DNA of 64,000 nucleotides from Candidatus Heimdallarchaeota archaeon (GTDB lineage Archaea; Asgardarchaeota; Heimdallarchaeia; Hodarchaeales; Hodarchaeaceae): NCBI GenBank assembly GCA_020353515.1, contig CP070695.1, positions 4,715,414-4,779,413 of the forward strand, read 5' to 3'. A model generated the notes under the pieces. It saw only the letters and a program-made list of their open reading frames with translations, was not told the origin of the DNA and did no database searches. Positions 34,937-44,559 of the stretch are shown here, piece after piece (position 1 is the first letter of the stretch; the number at the start of each line of letters is the position of its first letter). The position numbers were made by a program, and so were the translations under genes.

Positions 34937-37546
34937 ATGAAAAGAAAAACAATCTTTGTTTTATTAGTTATATTAAGTCTTCTAGGAAGTCTTTTTTTAA
35001 TGGATGGTGTTGGAACTAATCCAACGCTTGAATTACAATCTATGAATGAACAAATATATCAAGTAAACACCATTCCTTTCAGTTGGATAGATATAGTTAG
35101 CACAGGTACTCATTTAATCTTGTCCGATGATTCTTACTCAACTGTTGTTATACCCTTCGATTTTCCTTTCTATGATGAAGCATTTACTACAGTATTAGTC
35201 AGTAGTAACGGATTTCTAACATTTAATACTAGTACTAATCCTTCGAAAACTTATGGCGATATCCCACAGAGTGAGTTCACATATCTAATTGCCTTATATT
35301 GGACTGATCTGTATCCTGACGATCTTTATGGTGGTGGGGGTGTGTATTATCAGTCCTTTGAAGATTATCTAGTCATTCAATATCATAACATCTCAACCTG
35401 TTGCAGTGGGTATTTGGCAGGTGACTTTGAAGTTGTTCTTCACTCTTCAGGAATAATTCAAATGTTTTATGCCAACATATCCACTACATTAGGTACTATT
35501 GGTGTTGATAGAGGAAATTCAGAGCAATACACAACGTATTCGATTTTTCCTCCTGTAATTGAAGCAGGTATTGAATTTTCTTCCTCTAGTGGTGTAACCA
35601 TAACTTCAGACACCTATTATGATGATACTGCTTCAAATTACAGATTAACATGGATAGCACATGGAGATATCACTGTTGATTATTATGAAGTCTTCGTGAA
35701 TGATACATCGCAAGGAACTACAACAGATCTAAACATGACCATACCAGTCTCTTCTCCAAGTAACTATAATCTCACAGTAGTACTTCATGCAACTGATCTA
35801 TCAACCTATGAAGATACTATATTTATTATTATGAAAAAACAACCAAGACAATACATGATGAATGAGATCCCGTTCAGCTGGATTAATATCAATACTACCG
35901 GTACTCATCTCGTTTTAGGTGATGACTCTTATCAAAATATCTCATTACCTTTCACCTTTCCTTTCTATAATGAGACATTTGATTCAGTCTTGGTGAGCAG
36001 CAATGGATTTCTTACTTTTTTCAAAACTGATTTGTACCCCTCTACTTTCGGAACTATCCCTCAGACTCAATACAAGTTCTTAATTGCATTATTTTGGACA
36101 GATTTAAACCCCGACGACTCGTATGGCGGTGGGGGTGTCTACTACCAATCCTTTGGTACTTACTGTGTCATCCAATATGAATACATGTCAACATGCTGCA
36201 ATGGGGATTTGGCAGGGGATTTTGAAGTCATTCTTCACTCTTCGGGATTAATTCAGATGTTTTATACCAATATGGCTATTGCTAGCGGCACTATCGGAGT
36301 TGATAAAGGAGATAACGAAAATTATACTGCTTATTCCCTTATTTCTCCTGTAGATGCGGTTGGTATCGAGTTTTTCCTACCTGGAGTAGTAATTACATCA
36401 CCGCATTTTTACCTGGAAGAAGATATTGAGTACACTATAAAATGGTCGCCAATGGGAGTATTAGATGTAATACATTACGAAATTTTAGTGAATGATATCT
36501 CGCAAGGGACTACAACAGATCTAAACATGACCATACCAGTCTCTTCTCCAAGTAACTATAATATCACAGTAGTCCTTTATACTGATTTATCATATTATTC
36601 CGATCAAATACATCTAGCAATGGTTCAACCAATAGTCACAGGATTGTATGTTGGCGCTTTTTTAAGTTATGAATTTATCAATGAGGATCCTGTAGAAGAA
36701 TATTCTTATATAATCAATACTGCGACGATCATCGAGGAACTTTCGTCATATCGTTGGTTAGTTAATCTGACAACTTTTAATTATGAAGATAAGGAATCAA
36801 AAACCCTCATTACTACATATTCTTCTCTTCGAGAACTAGATAGCGCTTTATTGAGTTCAAACGCGGAATTTTGGAGTAACGCTCATCAATTATCGATTGG
36901 TGACACATTCTTCGCAATAGGTACCATGGGAACAATTGAGGGGGAAAAAGTAATAGATCTGCCTGGAATAGGTAGTATTCCTTGTTGGAAAACTGAAGTA
37001 ATGGTTGGTGAAGGATTCGAGATAAGGGAAGCTTTTGCTTATTACTGCAAAAAAACTGGTGTTTTTATTGCGTTAGAAGCCCCAGAATTCATCAGTGGAA
37101 GACTGATTGATTTCAATTATCCTTTTGGAGATATTAATGAACGTCCGACTATTACAATAGATGAACCTAAGAGTGGAGATACCTTCGATATTAGTACTGA
37201 TACTATTGAGGTCCAAGTTACCGCATCCGATGATAAAGCTGGTTTAAAAGTTAAAATCAAATTAGATGGTGGTGATTGGCAAGATATGACTCATACTGAA
37301 GGTGACCAGTATTCTTATACCTTTACAGATCTCAGTGCGGGCAGACACACCGTCAGGGTGGTCGCGATTGACAATGAGAACCTTGAAGCTACCGATTCCA
37401 TTAGATTTACCATTGAAACAGAAGAAACATCGACATCAGAGGAAACTGAAGGAGAACTCCCTTCAATATCTCCAGGCTTTGAAGTTATTTTACCACTCAT
37501 TTGTCTATTTCCAATATTCTTCTATCGAAAGCACAGAAAAAGCTAA
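34937..37546 (+). CDS. Large surface protein with duplicated domain and C-terminal anchor
   Basis: A signal peptide (TIFVLLVILSLLGSLFLM) leads into two copies of a ~265-residue unit, each opening with PFSWI(D/N)I-x4-GTHL and holding VLVSSNGFLTF and an YGGGGVYYQSF block; the units resemble the nidogen-type extracellular domain. A cysteine pair (STCC) is conserved in both. A beta region follows, then an Ig-like domain near residues 735-825 (TITIDEPKSGDTF and GRHTVRVVAIDNENLEATDS). The tail is ISPGFEVILPLICLFPIFFY followed by RKHRKS, like archaeal PGF-type sorting signals. Likely an S-layer or adhesion-type protein. Confidence 0.75.
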   Translation: MKRKTIFVLLVILSLLGSLFLMDGVGTNPTLELQSMNEQIYQVNTIPFSWIDIVSTGTHLILSDDSYSTVVIPFDFPFYDEAFTTVLVSSNGFLTFNTSTNPSKTYGDIPQSEFTYLIALYWTDLYPDDLYGGGGVYYQSFEDYLVIQYHNISTCCSGYLAGDFEVVLHSSGIIQMFYANISTTLGTIGVDRGNSEQYTTYSIFPPVIEAGIEFSSSSGVTITSDTYYDDTASNYRLTWIAHGDITVDYYEVFVNDTSQGTTTDLNMTIPVSSPSNYNLTVVLHATDLSTYEDTIFIIMKKQPRQYMMNEIPFSWININTTGTHLVLGDDSYQNISLPFTFPFYNETFDSVLVSSNGFLTFFKTDLYPSTFGTIPQTQYKFLIALFWTDLNPDDSYGGGGVYYQSFGTYCVIQYEYMSTCCNGDLAGDFEVILHSSGLIQMFYTNMAIASGTIGVDKGDNENYTAYSLISPVDAVGIEFFLPGVVITSPHFYLEEDIEYTIKWSPMGVLDVIHYEILVNDISQGTTTDLNMTIPVSSPSNYNITVVLYTDLSYYSDQIHLAMVQPIVTGLYVGAFLSYEFINEDPVEEYSYIINTATIIEELSSYRWLVNLTTFNYEDKESKTLITTYSSLRELDSALLSSNAEFWSNAHQLSIGDTFFAIGTMGTIEGEKVIDLPGIGSIPCWKTEVMVGEGFEIREAFAYYCKKTGVFIALEAPEFISGRLIDFNYPFGDINERPTITIDEPKSGDTFDISTDTIEVQVTASDDKAGLKVKIKLDGGDWQDMTHTEGDQYSYTFTDLSAGRHTVRVVAIDNENLEATDSIRFTIETEETSTSEETEGELPSISPGFEVILPLICLFPIFFYRKHRKS
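35709..35770 (+). repeat. 62-bp internal repeat, first copy (second at 36501-36562)
   Basis: This 62-base stretch recurs at 36501-36562 with a single mismatch, while the surrounding domains have diverged much more. It encodes the QGTTTDLNMTIPVSSPSNYN linker. Such identity points to recent gene conversion within the duplicated surface protein. Confidence 0.8.
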
Positions 37547-37641
37547 AAATATAGGGATTCAGGTTCTGCTAACCTGAGACAAATCTCCTCCCTTTTTCTT
37601 CAAAAATTAAAATTAAATGTTTACACTAAGGTTGATTTAAT

Positions 37642-38394
37642 ATGGCGTTTTCTGAGGAAGATGTTGAAAAAATAGCTAATATTATTACAGATTCCAAGTA
37701 TTTTATTGTTTTTACTGGTGCAGGAATTTCTACAGAATCAGGATTACCAGACTATCGGGGACCTGAAGGGGTATGGACGCTCCGAGAAAAGGGTTTAAAA
37801 CCAAAGTTACCCAGGAAACCAATGCACCTCATTGTGCCAAATCCTAGTCATTTTGCGATTTTCGATCTCTACAAGCTCGGATTTTTGAAGTATTTAATTT
37901 CCCAGAATGTTGATAATCTTCATATAAAATCTGGAATCCCTATAGAGATCCTTGCCGAGCTCCACGGTAATTCAAATAGAATGAAATGTCTTACTTGCGA
38001 TACTCGTTTTCTAAAAAGTGAGATTGAGTGGGATGATTATATTCATGGGAAAGGATATCGTACAGAGATGCCACACTCAAATCAACCGAGGTGTCCTCAT
38101 TGTAATGGGAGAATAATTTCTTCTGTAGTTAATTTTAATGACCCGATGCCCGAGAAAGAGATGGAAGACTCTGAGAAGCACTCTAGAATGTGCGATGTTA
38201 TGTTAGTGGTTGGTTCTACTTTAAGTGTATTTCCAGCTGCTAATTTTCCTATTATTGCGAAAAATTCTGGTGCTATTTTAATAATAATTAACATGGGGGA
38301 TACGGAACTTGATAGATTAGCTGATATTCGTATAGAAGCCAAATCTGGAGAAATCTTACCACAGATAATTAATAAAGTAAAATTAATTAGCTAA
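37642..38394 (+). CDS. cobB: Sir2-family NAD-dependent deacylase
   Basis: A 250-residue sirtuin: FTGAGISTESGLPDYRGPEG (NAD site), SQNVDNLH, catalytic His in ELHGN, a zinc module with CLTC and CPHC, and VVGSTLSVFPAANFP. It removes acyl groups from lysines, releasing nicotinamide and O-acyl-ADP-ribose; chromatin proteins such as Alba are known archaeal targets. Its 3' end overlaps the convergent methyltransferase gene by eight bases. Confidence 0.92.
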   Translation: MAFSEEDVEKIANIITDSKYFIVFTGAGISTESGLPDYRGPEGVWTLREKGLKPKLPRKPMHLIVPNPSHFAIFDLYKLGFLKYLISQNVDNLHIKSGIPIEILAELHGNSNRMKCLTCDTRFLKSEIEWDDYIHGKGYRTEMPHSNQPRCPHCNGRIISSVVNFNDPMPEKEMEDSEKHSRMCDVMLVVGSTLSVFPAANFPIIAKNSGAILIIINMGDTELDRLADIRIEAKSGEILPQIINKVKLIS

Positions 38395-41300
38395 AACCCT
38401 TTTCGATAATGTTAACATAACTAAAGGCCTTTATTTGGGTTATCAGATCCTTTACCAGTTTATCTTCCTTTAATAAAGCATAAAGTTTCTCGATAATCTC
38501 TAGGTTGTGTATTTCAAGAGTTTTCAGTTGATCTTTCTCCTCATTACTCAATTCCTCTCCAGAATTTTCTTTATAATGGAGCTTTTCCCACCTAGTAAAT
38601 TCTATGGAACTTATCATTCTCGATAGAAATTCTAGCAAAGAAACCCTTGATTGATGAATTGTATTTTCCCGAAATGATTCTTTGAGATAGAGTTCATATA
38701 CTAGTGAATCAACGATATGTGTCTCGAAATACGTAGTTATGTGCTGAAAACGTTTCTCTTTGGGTTTGATCGAGTGGAGGAAGAGAAGATACTCACATAA
38801 CTCAATAAATAAAGGTATAGCTTTGAAATCAGTAGGAATTGGAAAATAGCTTAATGGTTCTCCAAATAATTCAAGATGTTTCCCCTTCCTCTTTCCCATC
38901 CAAAAAAACCAAAAATATGCCAGTTTTGAGTTTAGGATTAACAGGAGGCTCTTTAACTTCCCTTTGTCGTTTTTATCATTTAAGATATAGTACACATCTT
39001 GAGCAGCGTACCAGTCAAACGAATTGTATGCAAATGTGTTCCTTAAGCTTCTTTGGGGAGTTATTATCTTTGGGGATGTGAAAATATCTTGAGTACGTGG
39101 CCTATTAATATATGGTGGATTATCCAATGATTCTTGTAATATTTCCCGAAATTTCTGTAGATGTCTCTTTATTTTGGGTAACATATCTAAGTTAACAGTG
39201 TTTCTGTTCAAGTAAAGAATACTCTTCTTTGTTTGGATGGCTGTATGATATCGGGATATGTCAGAATTCTTATAAAAATTCTTTAAATGGATTTTTTCTT
39301 CTTGAGAAAACGATTCAATTATATTTAGGTCACTAGGATTTTCTGAATTCAATATGAATACCCCTAATCCCATCCATTCATCGGATAACCTGTATTTTTT
39401 GATTTGTCGTCCTGTTATATTGTTGAGGCCTGTTACAATACCTTCCTTAACATAAAAACCACTTGTTTTCAACATTGATGAATTCTTAATAATCTGTTTA
39501 ATGATTAATCTAATTTGTTTAGGAAAAAAATGAAAATACCCATCCCAATCCTCAAAAATAAGCTCTTCTTGCTTCGTCATAAAAGTCCTTTGTGCATCTA
39601 ATTTTTTGATTAAATTCGTTACTTGAGGGTAAGTATTTTCAAAAAGGACACATTCGATATCATCATTCGTCTTTCTCGCTTTTTTGAATGTTATTAAGTT
39701 AATATGCACACCCTGAGCCGTGTCGAACACTTTATTCTCTTGAAAATTAATATATTTCATAATAAAGGTATCTGATAATATTCGAGTTCGTAATTTAGCA
39801 GCTCCTGTTGCTGTCACCCAATAACTGGAGGTTATAAATGATGAAAATGCATTTGGAAGCATTAAATCTAGACATCTCTGAAGAAAAAGATACCATAGAT
39901 CCATCTTTCCTTCATAGTATTCTGGTAACGCTTTAGCATATATTCTAAATAGCTCCTTATTCCCACTTTCACCTAAATAAGGTGGATTTGCAATTACAAT
40001 ATTAAAACCTCCCGCATTCAAGAATATTTCAGGGAATTCGTTTATCCAGTGGAACGTTTTTACTTTTTTAAGCTGAAACAAGTCTATTGGGTGATCCTCG
40101 GAGAATTTTTGATCTAGGATAGAATTTACTTGAGCTGTTATCCTAATCAGAAAATCTTGTAAAGATGAACTAAAATCCCCTGAGGAATGTATTATTCGAT
40201 TTATCTTTTCTTTTGTTCTTAAAACCTGATTTATACTTAATTCATCAATTTTATCCTGAAAAAAAATTAGATTGAGATTTTCTAGCTCTTTTTCTACCTG
40301 GCCTTCGATTTTTAAGACCTTATATGATTCTTTTATGTATTCTAGCAAATTAGTATCTATAGTCAAACTTTCTAAATTGGCTTTTGTATTGTTTTTCATT
40401 AAATATGATTCAAGTTTCAATTGTTTGGTTGATCTGTCCCTTTTGAACTGTATATATCCTAAAAGGGTATTCCCCTCCTTCAGATTCAGTTTAACTAAAG
40501 GGAGATCTTGTAGGAGATTTGAATGTTTGTTTAAATTCTTAATTAATAAAAGATATAATCTTGCCTTCGCAATTTTCAAGACATCAGGGTCTGTATCAAC
40601 ACCAAAAATGTTATTTGAAAGAATTGAGTGCATTACTGATAATTTAAAATCATCTTCGCTGGAAATCTCGAAAAAACGGTGTAAAGATGCATCATTCTCA
40701 TCCTTTAAAGTTTCAATTAGGATTTCTTTTTTAGAATCCCTCCAAATTCGCTTGTAAATCTCCATAAGTCTTTGAAGAACACTTTCTAATAGATGAGCAG
40801 AGCCAGCAGCAGGATCCAAGATTTTTAAATCTTGTAATTGAAATAGAAGGTATTTTACAATCCTTACATCATGAAATCTAATGATAGAGTTTATAGTTTT
40901 AAAGTTGGTATTAAATTTAGCATTCACTCTATCAAAGAGATACGAATCTATCGTAGTTTTGCAGATATACGAAGTAATTTTCTCTGGTGTGTAATAAGAT
41001 CCAAAGTTCTTTTTTTCTACCTGAGTAAAGAAATTCTCATAGATCCCACTAAGAACGAAACCATCAAAATTAACCAAATAATTTTCAAAAACATTTAACA
41101 AGGGGAAATCCCTTATTTTTCCCTTTGATGATAAATAATCTACTAATTGAAGACTAAATTTTTCATCATAGAAACACTCATCTGGGATAAATATTTCATT
41201 TAGATTATTCATGTAATCAAAAATGATAACTGGTTCAGGAATCACAATCTTTCCTAATGTTTTATTCTTAAAATACCTGTTTTTTTTGTTGAGATTAAGT

Positions 41301-41566
41301 TTCTTAAGGAAATAAATGATAAAATCAAAGTAATTGACAAACGAGGAATTCCCTGTGTTAATTTCTTTGAATTTTGTTAAAAAATAATTGCTGTCTCTAT
41401 TGAAAAACTTTCTTCTTTGGACAAACCACAAAAGCAGCATTTGTAGAAGAAAAGAATGAACAAATTCTTTCTTTATTGCTTCATCAAGAAATCCACTTGT
41501 ATTTTGGTGTAAATACTTCCAAATATTTCTGTAGAGAAGATAAAACTCTTCCATTGTAGATTTCAT
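38387..41566 (-). CDS. Large Eco57I/PglX-like N6-adenine methyltransferase
   Basis: A 1059-residue protein. A helical N-terminus (FVHSFLLQMLLLWFVQRRKF) is typical of Eco57I-type R-M methylases, followed by the methyltransferase core with GSYYTPEKITSYI, SAM motif LKILDPAAGSAHLLE, GVDTDPDVLKIAKARL and catalytic NIVIANPPYLGESGNKEL. The C-terminal third has the layout of a target-recognition domain. Size and order suggest type IIG enzymes or BREX PglX. I see no PD-(D/E)XK nuclease at the N-terminus and no other BREX genes nearby, so it may be methylation only. Confidence 0.75.
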   Translation of the reverse strand: MKSTMEEFYLLYRNIWKYLHQNTSGFLDEAIKKEFVHSFLLQMLLLWFVQRRKFFNRDSNYFLTKFKEINTGNSSFVNYFDFIIYFLKKLNLNKKNRYFKNKTLGKIVIPEPVIIFDYMNNLNEIFIPDECFYDEKFSLQLVDYLSSKGKIRDFPLLNVFENYLVNFDGFVLSGIYENFFTQVEKKNFGSYYTPEKITSYICKTTIDSYLFDRVNAKFNTNFKTINSIIRFHDVRIVKYLLFQLQDLKILDPAAGSAHLLESVLQRLMEIYKRIWRDSKKEILIETLKDENDASLHRFFEISSEDDFKLSVMHSILSNNIFGVDTDPDVLKIAKARLYLLLIKNLNKHSNLLQDLPLVKLNLKEGNTLLGYIQFKRDRSTKQLKLESYLMKNNTKANLESLTIDTNLLEYIKESYKVLKIEGQVEKELENLNLIFFQDKIDELSINQVLRTKEKINRIIHSSGDFSSSLQDFLIRITAQVNSILDQKFSEDHPIDLFQLKKVKTFHWINEFPEIFLNAGGFNIVIANPPYLGESGNKELFRIYAKALPEYYEGKMDLWYLFLQRCLDLMLPNAFSSFITSSYWVTATGAAKLRTRILSDTFIMKYINFQENKVFDTAQGVHINLITFKKARKTNDDIECVLFENTYPQVTNLIKKLDAQRTFMTKQEELIFEDWDGYFHFFPKQIRLIIKQIIKNSSMLKTSGFYVKEGIVTGLNNITGRQIKKYRLSDEWMGLGVFILNSENPSDLNIIESFSQEEKIHLKNFYKNSDISRYHTAIQTKKSILYLNRNTVNLDMLPKIKRHLQKFREILQESLDNPPYINRPRTQDIFTSPKIITPQRSLRNTFAYNSFDWYAAQDVYYILNDKNDKGKLKSLLLILNSKLAYFWFFWMGKRKGKHLELFGEPLSYFPIPTDFKAIPLFIELCEYLLFLHSIKPKEKRFQHITTYFETHIVDSLVYELYLKESFRENTIHQSRVSLLEFLSRMISSIEFTRWEKLHYKENSGEELSNEEKDQLKTLEIHNLEIIEKLYALLKEDKLVKDLITQIKAFSYVNIIEKGFS

Positions 41567-41805
41567 TACTTTAAACTCTTAGAACACCCAGAGAGGGTTA
41601 TATATCAAAGAAAAAGAGTGATTCACCCTTGCATGAAGAAAAAATATACATGACTTATGAGAGTATTCTCTATTTCTAACTTATCAAGATAACTAGAATT
41701 CAATAAACAGAAAGCTCACTAGAAGAAGAATTAATATCAAGCAAAAGATAGAAGGGGTGCCTGAAAAACACCCTCAGTGGAAAGATATTCTGTTACTGTT
41801 ATTCC

Positions 41806-42174
41806 TTATTTGAATAGAGCTGCCATTCGAGAAACTTCAGCATGGATGTTCAAGGGAGGGATCTGTACATCTCCTGGGGTCCAAGTCAAGAAATAATACC
41901 CATTTGGAGCACGTGCTACTACTATAATACCTGCACCTCCAACATTTCGAGCTACTAAATATCCAGTATCCCATTCATTCATAATAGTAGAAAAACGGGT
42001 TCCTGCGATAGTAACTCCTGGTTCTTTATTTTTCCAAGCATTCAATACACTAGCACCATTTACTTGCCAATCAGGTTGATTGGTCCAGTACGTCCCGCCA
42101 TTAGCATCAAGAATCGTTACAATTGACACATAACCATTTTGAATTAAAGAATTCATAGTATCTTGGTATGACAT
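41806..42174 (-). CDS. Asgard profilin
   Basis: A 122-residue protein with the profilin plan: an N-terminal helix (SYQDTMNSLIQNGYVS), a DANGGTYWTNQPDW strand-turn matching the 'G-x-x-WA' strand of profilins, a central GTRFSTIMNEWDTGYLVARN segment, a strand pair GIIVVARAPNGYYFLTW, and a C-terminal helix (INIHAEVSRMAALFK-like). Profilins bind actin monomers and control filament growth; Asgard versions act on eukaryotic actin. No actin gene lies in this window. Identity is by pattern and length, since profilins diverge widely. GAGGT precedes the ATG. Confidence 0.75.
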   Translation of the reverse strand: MSYQDTMNSLIQNGYVSIVTILDANGGTYWTNQPDWQVNGASVLNAWKNKEPGVTIAGTRFSTIMNEWDTGYLVARNVGGAGIIVVARAPNGYYFLTWTPGDVQIPPLNIHAEVSRMAALFK

Positions 42175-42450
42175 AGTTCCAACCTCGAATTAAAACGTCC
42201 TTACATAGTAATATTAAATACGAAAGAAGTAATTATGACCTTTGATATATATGTTTGCATAATTAAAAGTAATGGAAAAACACTTTGATATTGTCACTCT
42301 ACTTTACAATAACATAATCTAAGATAATCAAACGAGAATAAGATGTTAATGACAAATGTTATTTATTCATGAGATTTAAATTAAAATAAATTACAAAATG
42401 TTATGTTAAAGAGTAATAATTCTGAAGTATCTAGAGGAGAGATTCCAGTT

Positions 42451-43680
42451 ATGACAGTAATTGAGAAATGTGAGCTTATTTGGAGAGGGAAAAAAGATAG
42501 AAAAGGAAAACCTATTGACAAACCGCGTACATTAAAAGTTATCCAATCAATCCACACACCAAGGTTTGCGAAGACCTGGAGAAACAAACTCGCAACTGGA
42601 GATAACATATTTGTCATTAAATCTCTTCTAAAAGACTTTACAGGTAAAATTAATCTTGTATATATTGACCCACCATTTGGGTCAGGAACAACATACAAAC
42701 TGAGTCTTAAAGTTGGAAAAACCCAAGAGAAAACTTACAAGAAATCTTCAAATACGATAAAAAATGGTTTTAACGATATTTGGGGGGAAACTAGTTTAGA
42801 TAGTTATTTAACTTTTATGTTTGAAAGATTGGTTTTAATACATGAACTATTAGCTACTACTGGATCGATATTCGTTCATTTAGACTGGCATACTGTACAT
42901 TATGTCAAAGTGATCATGGATGAAATTTTTGGGCGTAAAAACTTCAGAGGAGATATAATTTGGCAACGAACCCCTGGGCACCATTTATCATCAACGATGG
43001 ATGTAATGACTGATGTTATCCTCTGGTACAGTAAAACCGATAATCTGTTGTACCATCAACAATACCAATACTTGACTGATGAGGAATTAAATGAGAAGTT
43101 TCCTTACACTGAGGCTGAAACAGGACGTCGTTTTACGCATGAAAAACTCGAACAGAGTGCGAATGCATACAGCATTGGGGAAAAAAGGATAATTGATGGC
43201 AGGGTGGTTACAACAAAGCTGGGCTGGCGATGGACACAAGAAACATTTGATAGAAGAATAAAAGAAAATCCTTATTTGATTTTTTGGACAAGTAAAGGAA
43301 GACCACGGTACAAACGCTATGCTGACGAATACTTAGGGAGAAAAATCGGTAACCTCTGGACTGATATTCAGTCCCTTGCGTCAAATGATAAAGAAAGGAT
43401 AGGTTATCCAACCCAAAAACCTGAAGCTTTACTCAAAAGAATAATAAAAATGACTACCAATGAAGGAGATCTTGTTGTTGATTTCTTTTGTGGATCTGGA
43501 ACCACTTTAACAGTAGCAGAAAAATTAAATAGACGATGGATGGGTGTTGATTCCTCAGAATATGCCATAGAACTAACGAGAAAACGATTATTAACACTTA
43601 AAGGATCCAAAGACTTGCTTGTTGAAGGATTGTGTTATGAAAAAGAAACCAATCCTTTCGAAATATTGACTCTTGATTAA
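42451..43680 (+). CDS. Beta-class DNA methyltransferase (N4/N6, Mod-like)
   Basis: Catalytic VYIDPPFGSGTTY precedes SAM motif VVDFFCGSGTTLTVAEKLN, the beta-class order. Between them are VHLDWHTVHYVKVIMDEIFG, WRWTQETFDRRIKENP and GNLWTDI, blocks shared with type III Mod-like proteins. I prefer the ATG at 42451 (409 residues) because GAGGAGAG precedes it; the ATG at 42403 is in frame but has no such site. It has the plain form of the enzyme duplicated at 16861-19299. No Res subunit is present. Confidence 0.8.
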   Translation: MTVIEKCELIWRGKKDRKGKPIDKPRTLKVIQSIHTPRFAKTWRNKLATGDNIFVIKSLLKDFTGKINLVYIDPPFGSGTTYKLSLKVGKTQEKTYKKSSNTIKNGFNDIWGETSLDSYLTFMFERLVLIHELLATTGSIFVHLDWHTVHYVKVIMDEIFGRKNFRGDIIWQRTPGHHLSSTMDVMTDVILWYSKTDNLLYHQQYQYLTDEELNEKFPYTEAETGRRFTHEKLEQSANAYSIGEKRIIDGRVVTTKLGWRWTQETFDRRIKENPYLIFWTSKGRPRYKRYADEYLGRKIGNLWTDIQSLASNDKERIGYPTQKPEALLKRIIKMTTNEGDLVVDFFCGSGTTLTVAEKLNRRWMGVDSSEYAIELTRKRLLTLKGSKDLLVEGLCYEKETNPFEILTLD

Positions 43681-43720
43681 TAGAGATAATAAAATGCTTT
43701 ACTACTAATATTAAGTATTT

Positions 43721-44242
43721 TTACGTAATTGAAAACGGAGCCTCCCATGTATCTTGTATTCGTCCAACAAGATGAACTGGGAGGGACAAAGGGCCAAGGT
43801 GAAAATCCAACCTAATGTCAAAATCAAGAACTAGATATGCATCTACGACTGCAAGTAGAGGAATCCAAGAAGAAACATTTACATTAAGCACAATCTGCAC
43901 AAAATCATTCGGATTTATCGTCTGAATTTCTTCTGACACATTCACTAAAGTTGTATCAGGAAATAAACCAAAATTTTCAATACTCACTACAGATAACGAG
44001 ACATCAATATTACCATTCTTTAACGAAGCTAGAGAATGGTTACTAATATTAAAGGGAATTGTGATATCAATGAAACCACTATAATTTGTCCCATTTCGAG
44101 AAAGATTAGGATGGATTTCAGGTTGAGGAGGGAGTTCCACACGAACTTGTTGAGCAGAGAAAAAAGTAAGAAGTGCAATGGAGGTGATGAGTATAGTCAT
44201 TAAGACAGGTACAATTAGGGGCTTTTTAGAGCGATTGGTCAC
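43721..44242 (-). CDS. Membrane-anchored protein with LEA-like beta domain
   Basis: One N-terminal membrane helix (LIVPVLMTILITSIALLTFF) is followed by about 130 residues of beta-rich sequence with many hydrophobic strand repeats and NxS/T sequons, exposed outside the cell. The pattern (FIDITIPFNISN, NDFVQIVLNVNVSSW) resembles LEA14/WHy-type domains. Its GTG start overlaps the stop of the small membrane protein before it (GTGA), so the two are coupled. Confidence 0.6.
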   Translation of the reverse strand: MTNRSKKPLIVPVLMTILITSIALLTFFSAQQVRVELPPQPEIHPNLSRNGTNYSGFIDITIPFNISNHSLASLKNGNIDVSLSVVSIENFGLFPDTTLVNVSEEIQTINPNDFVQIVLNVNVSSWIPLLAVVDAYLVLDFDIRLDFHLGPLSLPVHLVGRIQDTWEAPFSIT

Positions 44243-44448
44243 TGTTTTGACATCCAGAGGTATGCTACAGCCAAGCTGGAAGTTAGAACCATGAATACCA
44301 GTAGTACCATCATTAAATTGCTTCCTACCTCGAAAATATATGTCCCACCCGTTCTACTTCCAAGAAATATTCCCAAAATTGTAGATCCTGTCATTATTGC
44401 AGTAATTTTACCAACATCTAACAGATTTTGATTATCCATATAGTTCAC
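44239..44448 (-). CDS. Small two-helix membrane protein
   Basis: A 69-residue protein with two hydrophobic segments (KITAIMTGSTILGIFLGS and NLMMVLLVFMVLTSSLAVAYLWM) and no recognised domain. It is coupled by overlap to the LEA-like membrane protein downstream, so they probably form a complex. The second ATG (44439) is an equally good start. The divergent neighbour is an RHH regulator with a shared 99 bp promoter region. Confidence 0.6.
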   Translation of the reverse strand: MNYMDNQNLLDVGKITAIMTGSTILGIFLGSRTGGTYIFEVGSNLMMVLLVFMVLTSSLAVAYLWMSKQ

Positions 44449-44465
44449 GCTAGAAATCTATCTGA

Positions 44466-44496
44466 TTATCATTTGATAACAAAAGGTATATAAAGG
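44466..44496 (+). promoter_or_regulatory. Palindrome plus TATA box before the RHH regulator
   Basis: TTATCATTTGATAA at 44466-44479 is a perfect inverted repeat (6 bp arms, 2 bp spacer). Seven bases later comes GTATATAAAGG (44486-44496), one of the best TATA boxes in the window, 52-64 bases before the regulator start. A dimeric RHH protein bound to the palindrome would sit on the TFB contact region, so it could block or steer transcription of its own gene and of the divergent membrane pair. Confidence 0.5.
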
Positions 44497-44559
44497 TTGC
44501 TGAATAATTACTTCATGAAAACTCATCAAGAGATTAATTAGAAATCAATGGTAATAATC

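Noticed and set aside
38387..41566. Assignment as a BREX system
   Set aside because: The protein is PglX-like, but no brxA, brxB, brxC, pglZ or brxL genes are in the window.
42308..42363. Inverted repeat AATAACAT/ATGTTATT before the methyltransferase gene
   Set aside because: Only eight bases with a 40-base gap in very AT-rich DNA; likely chance.
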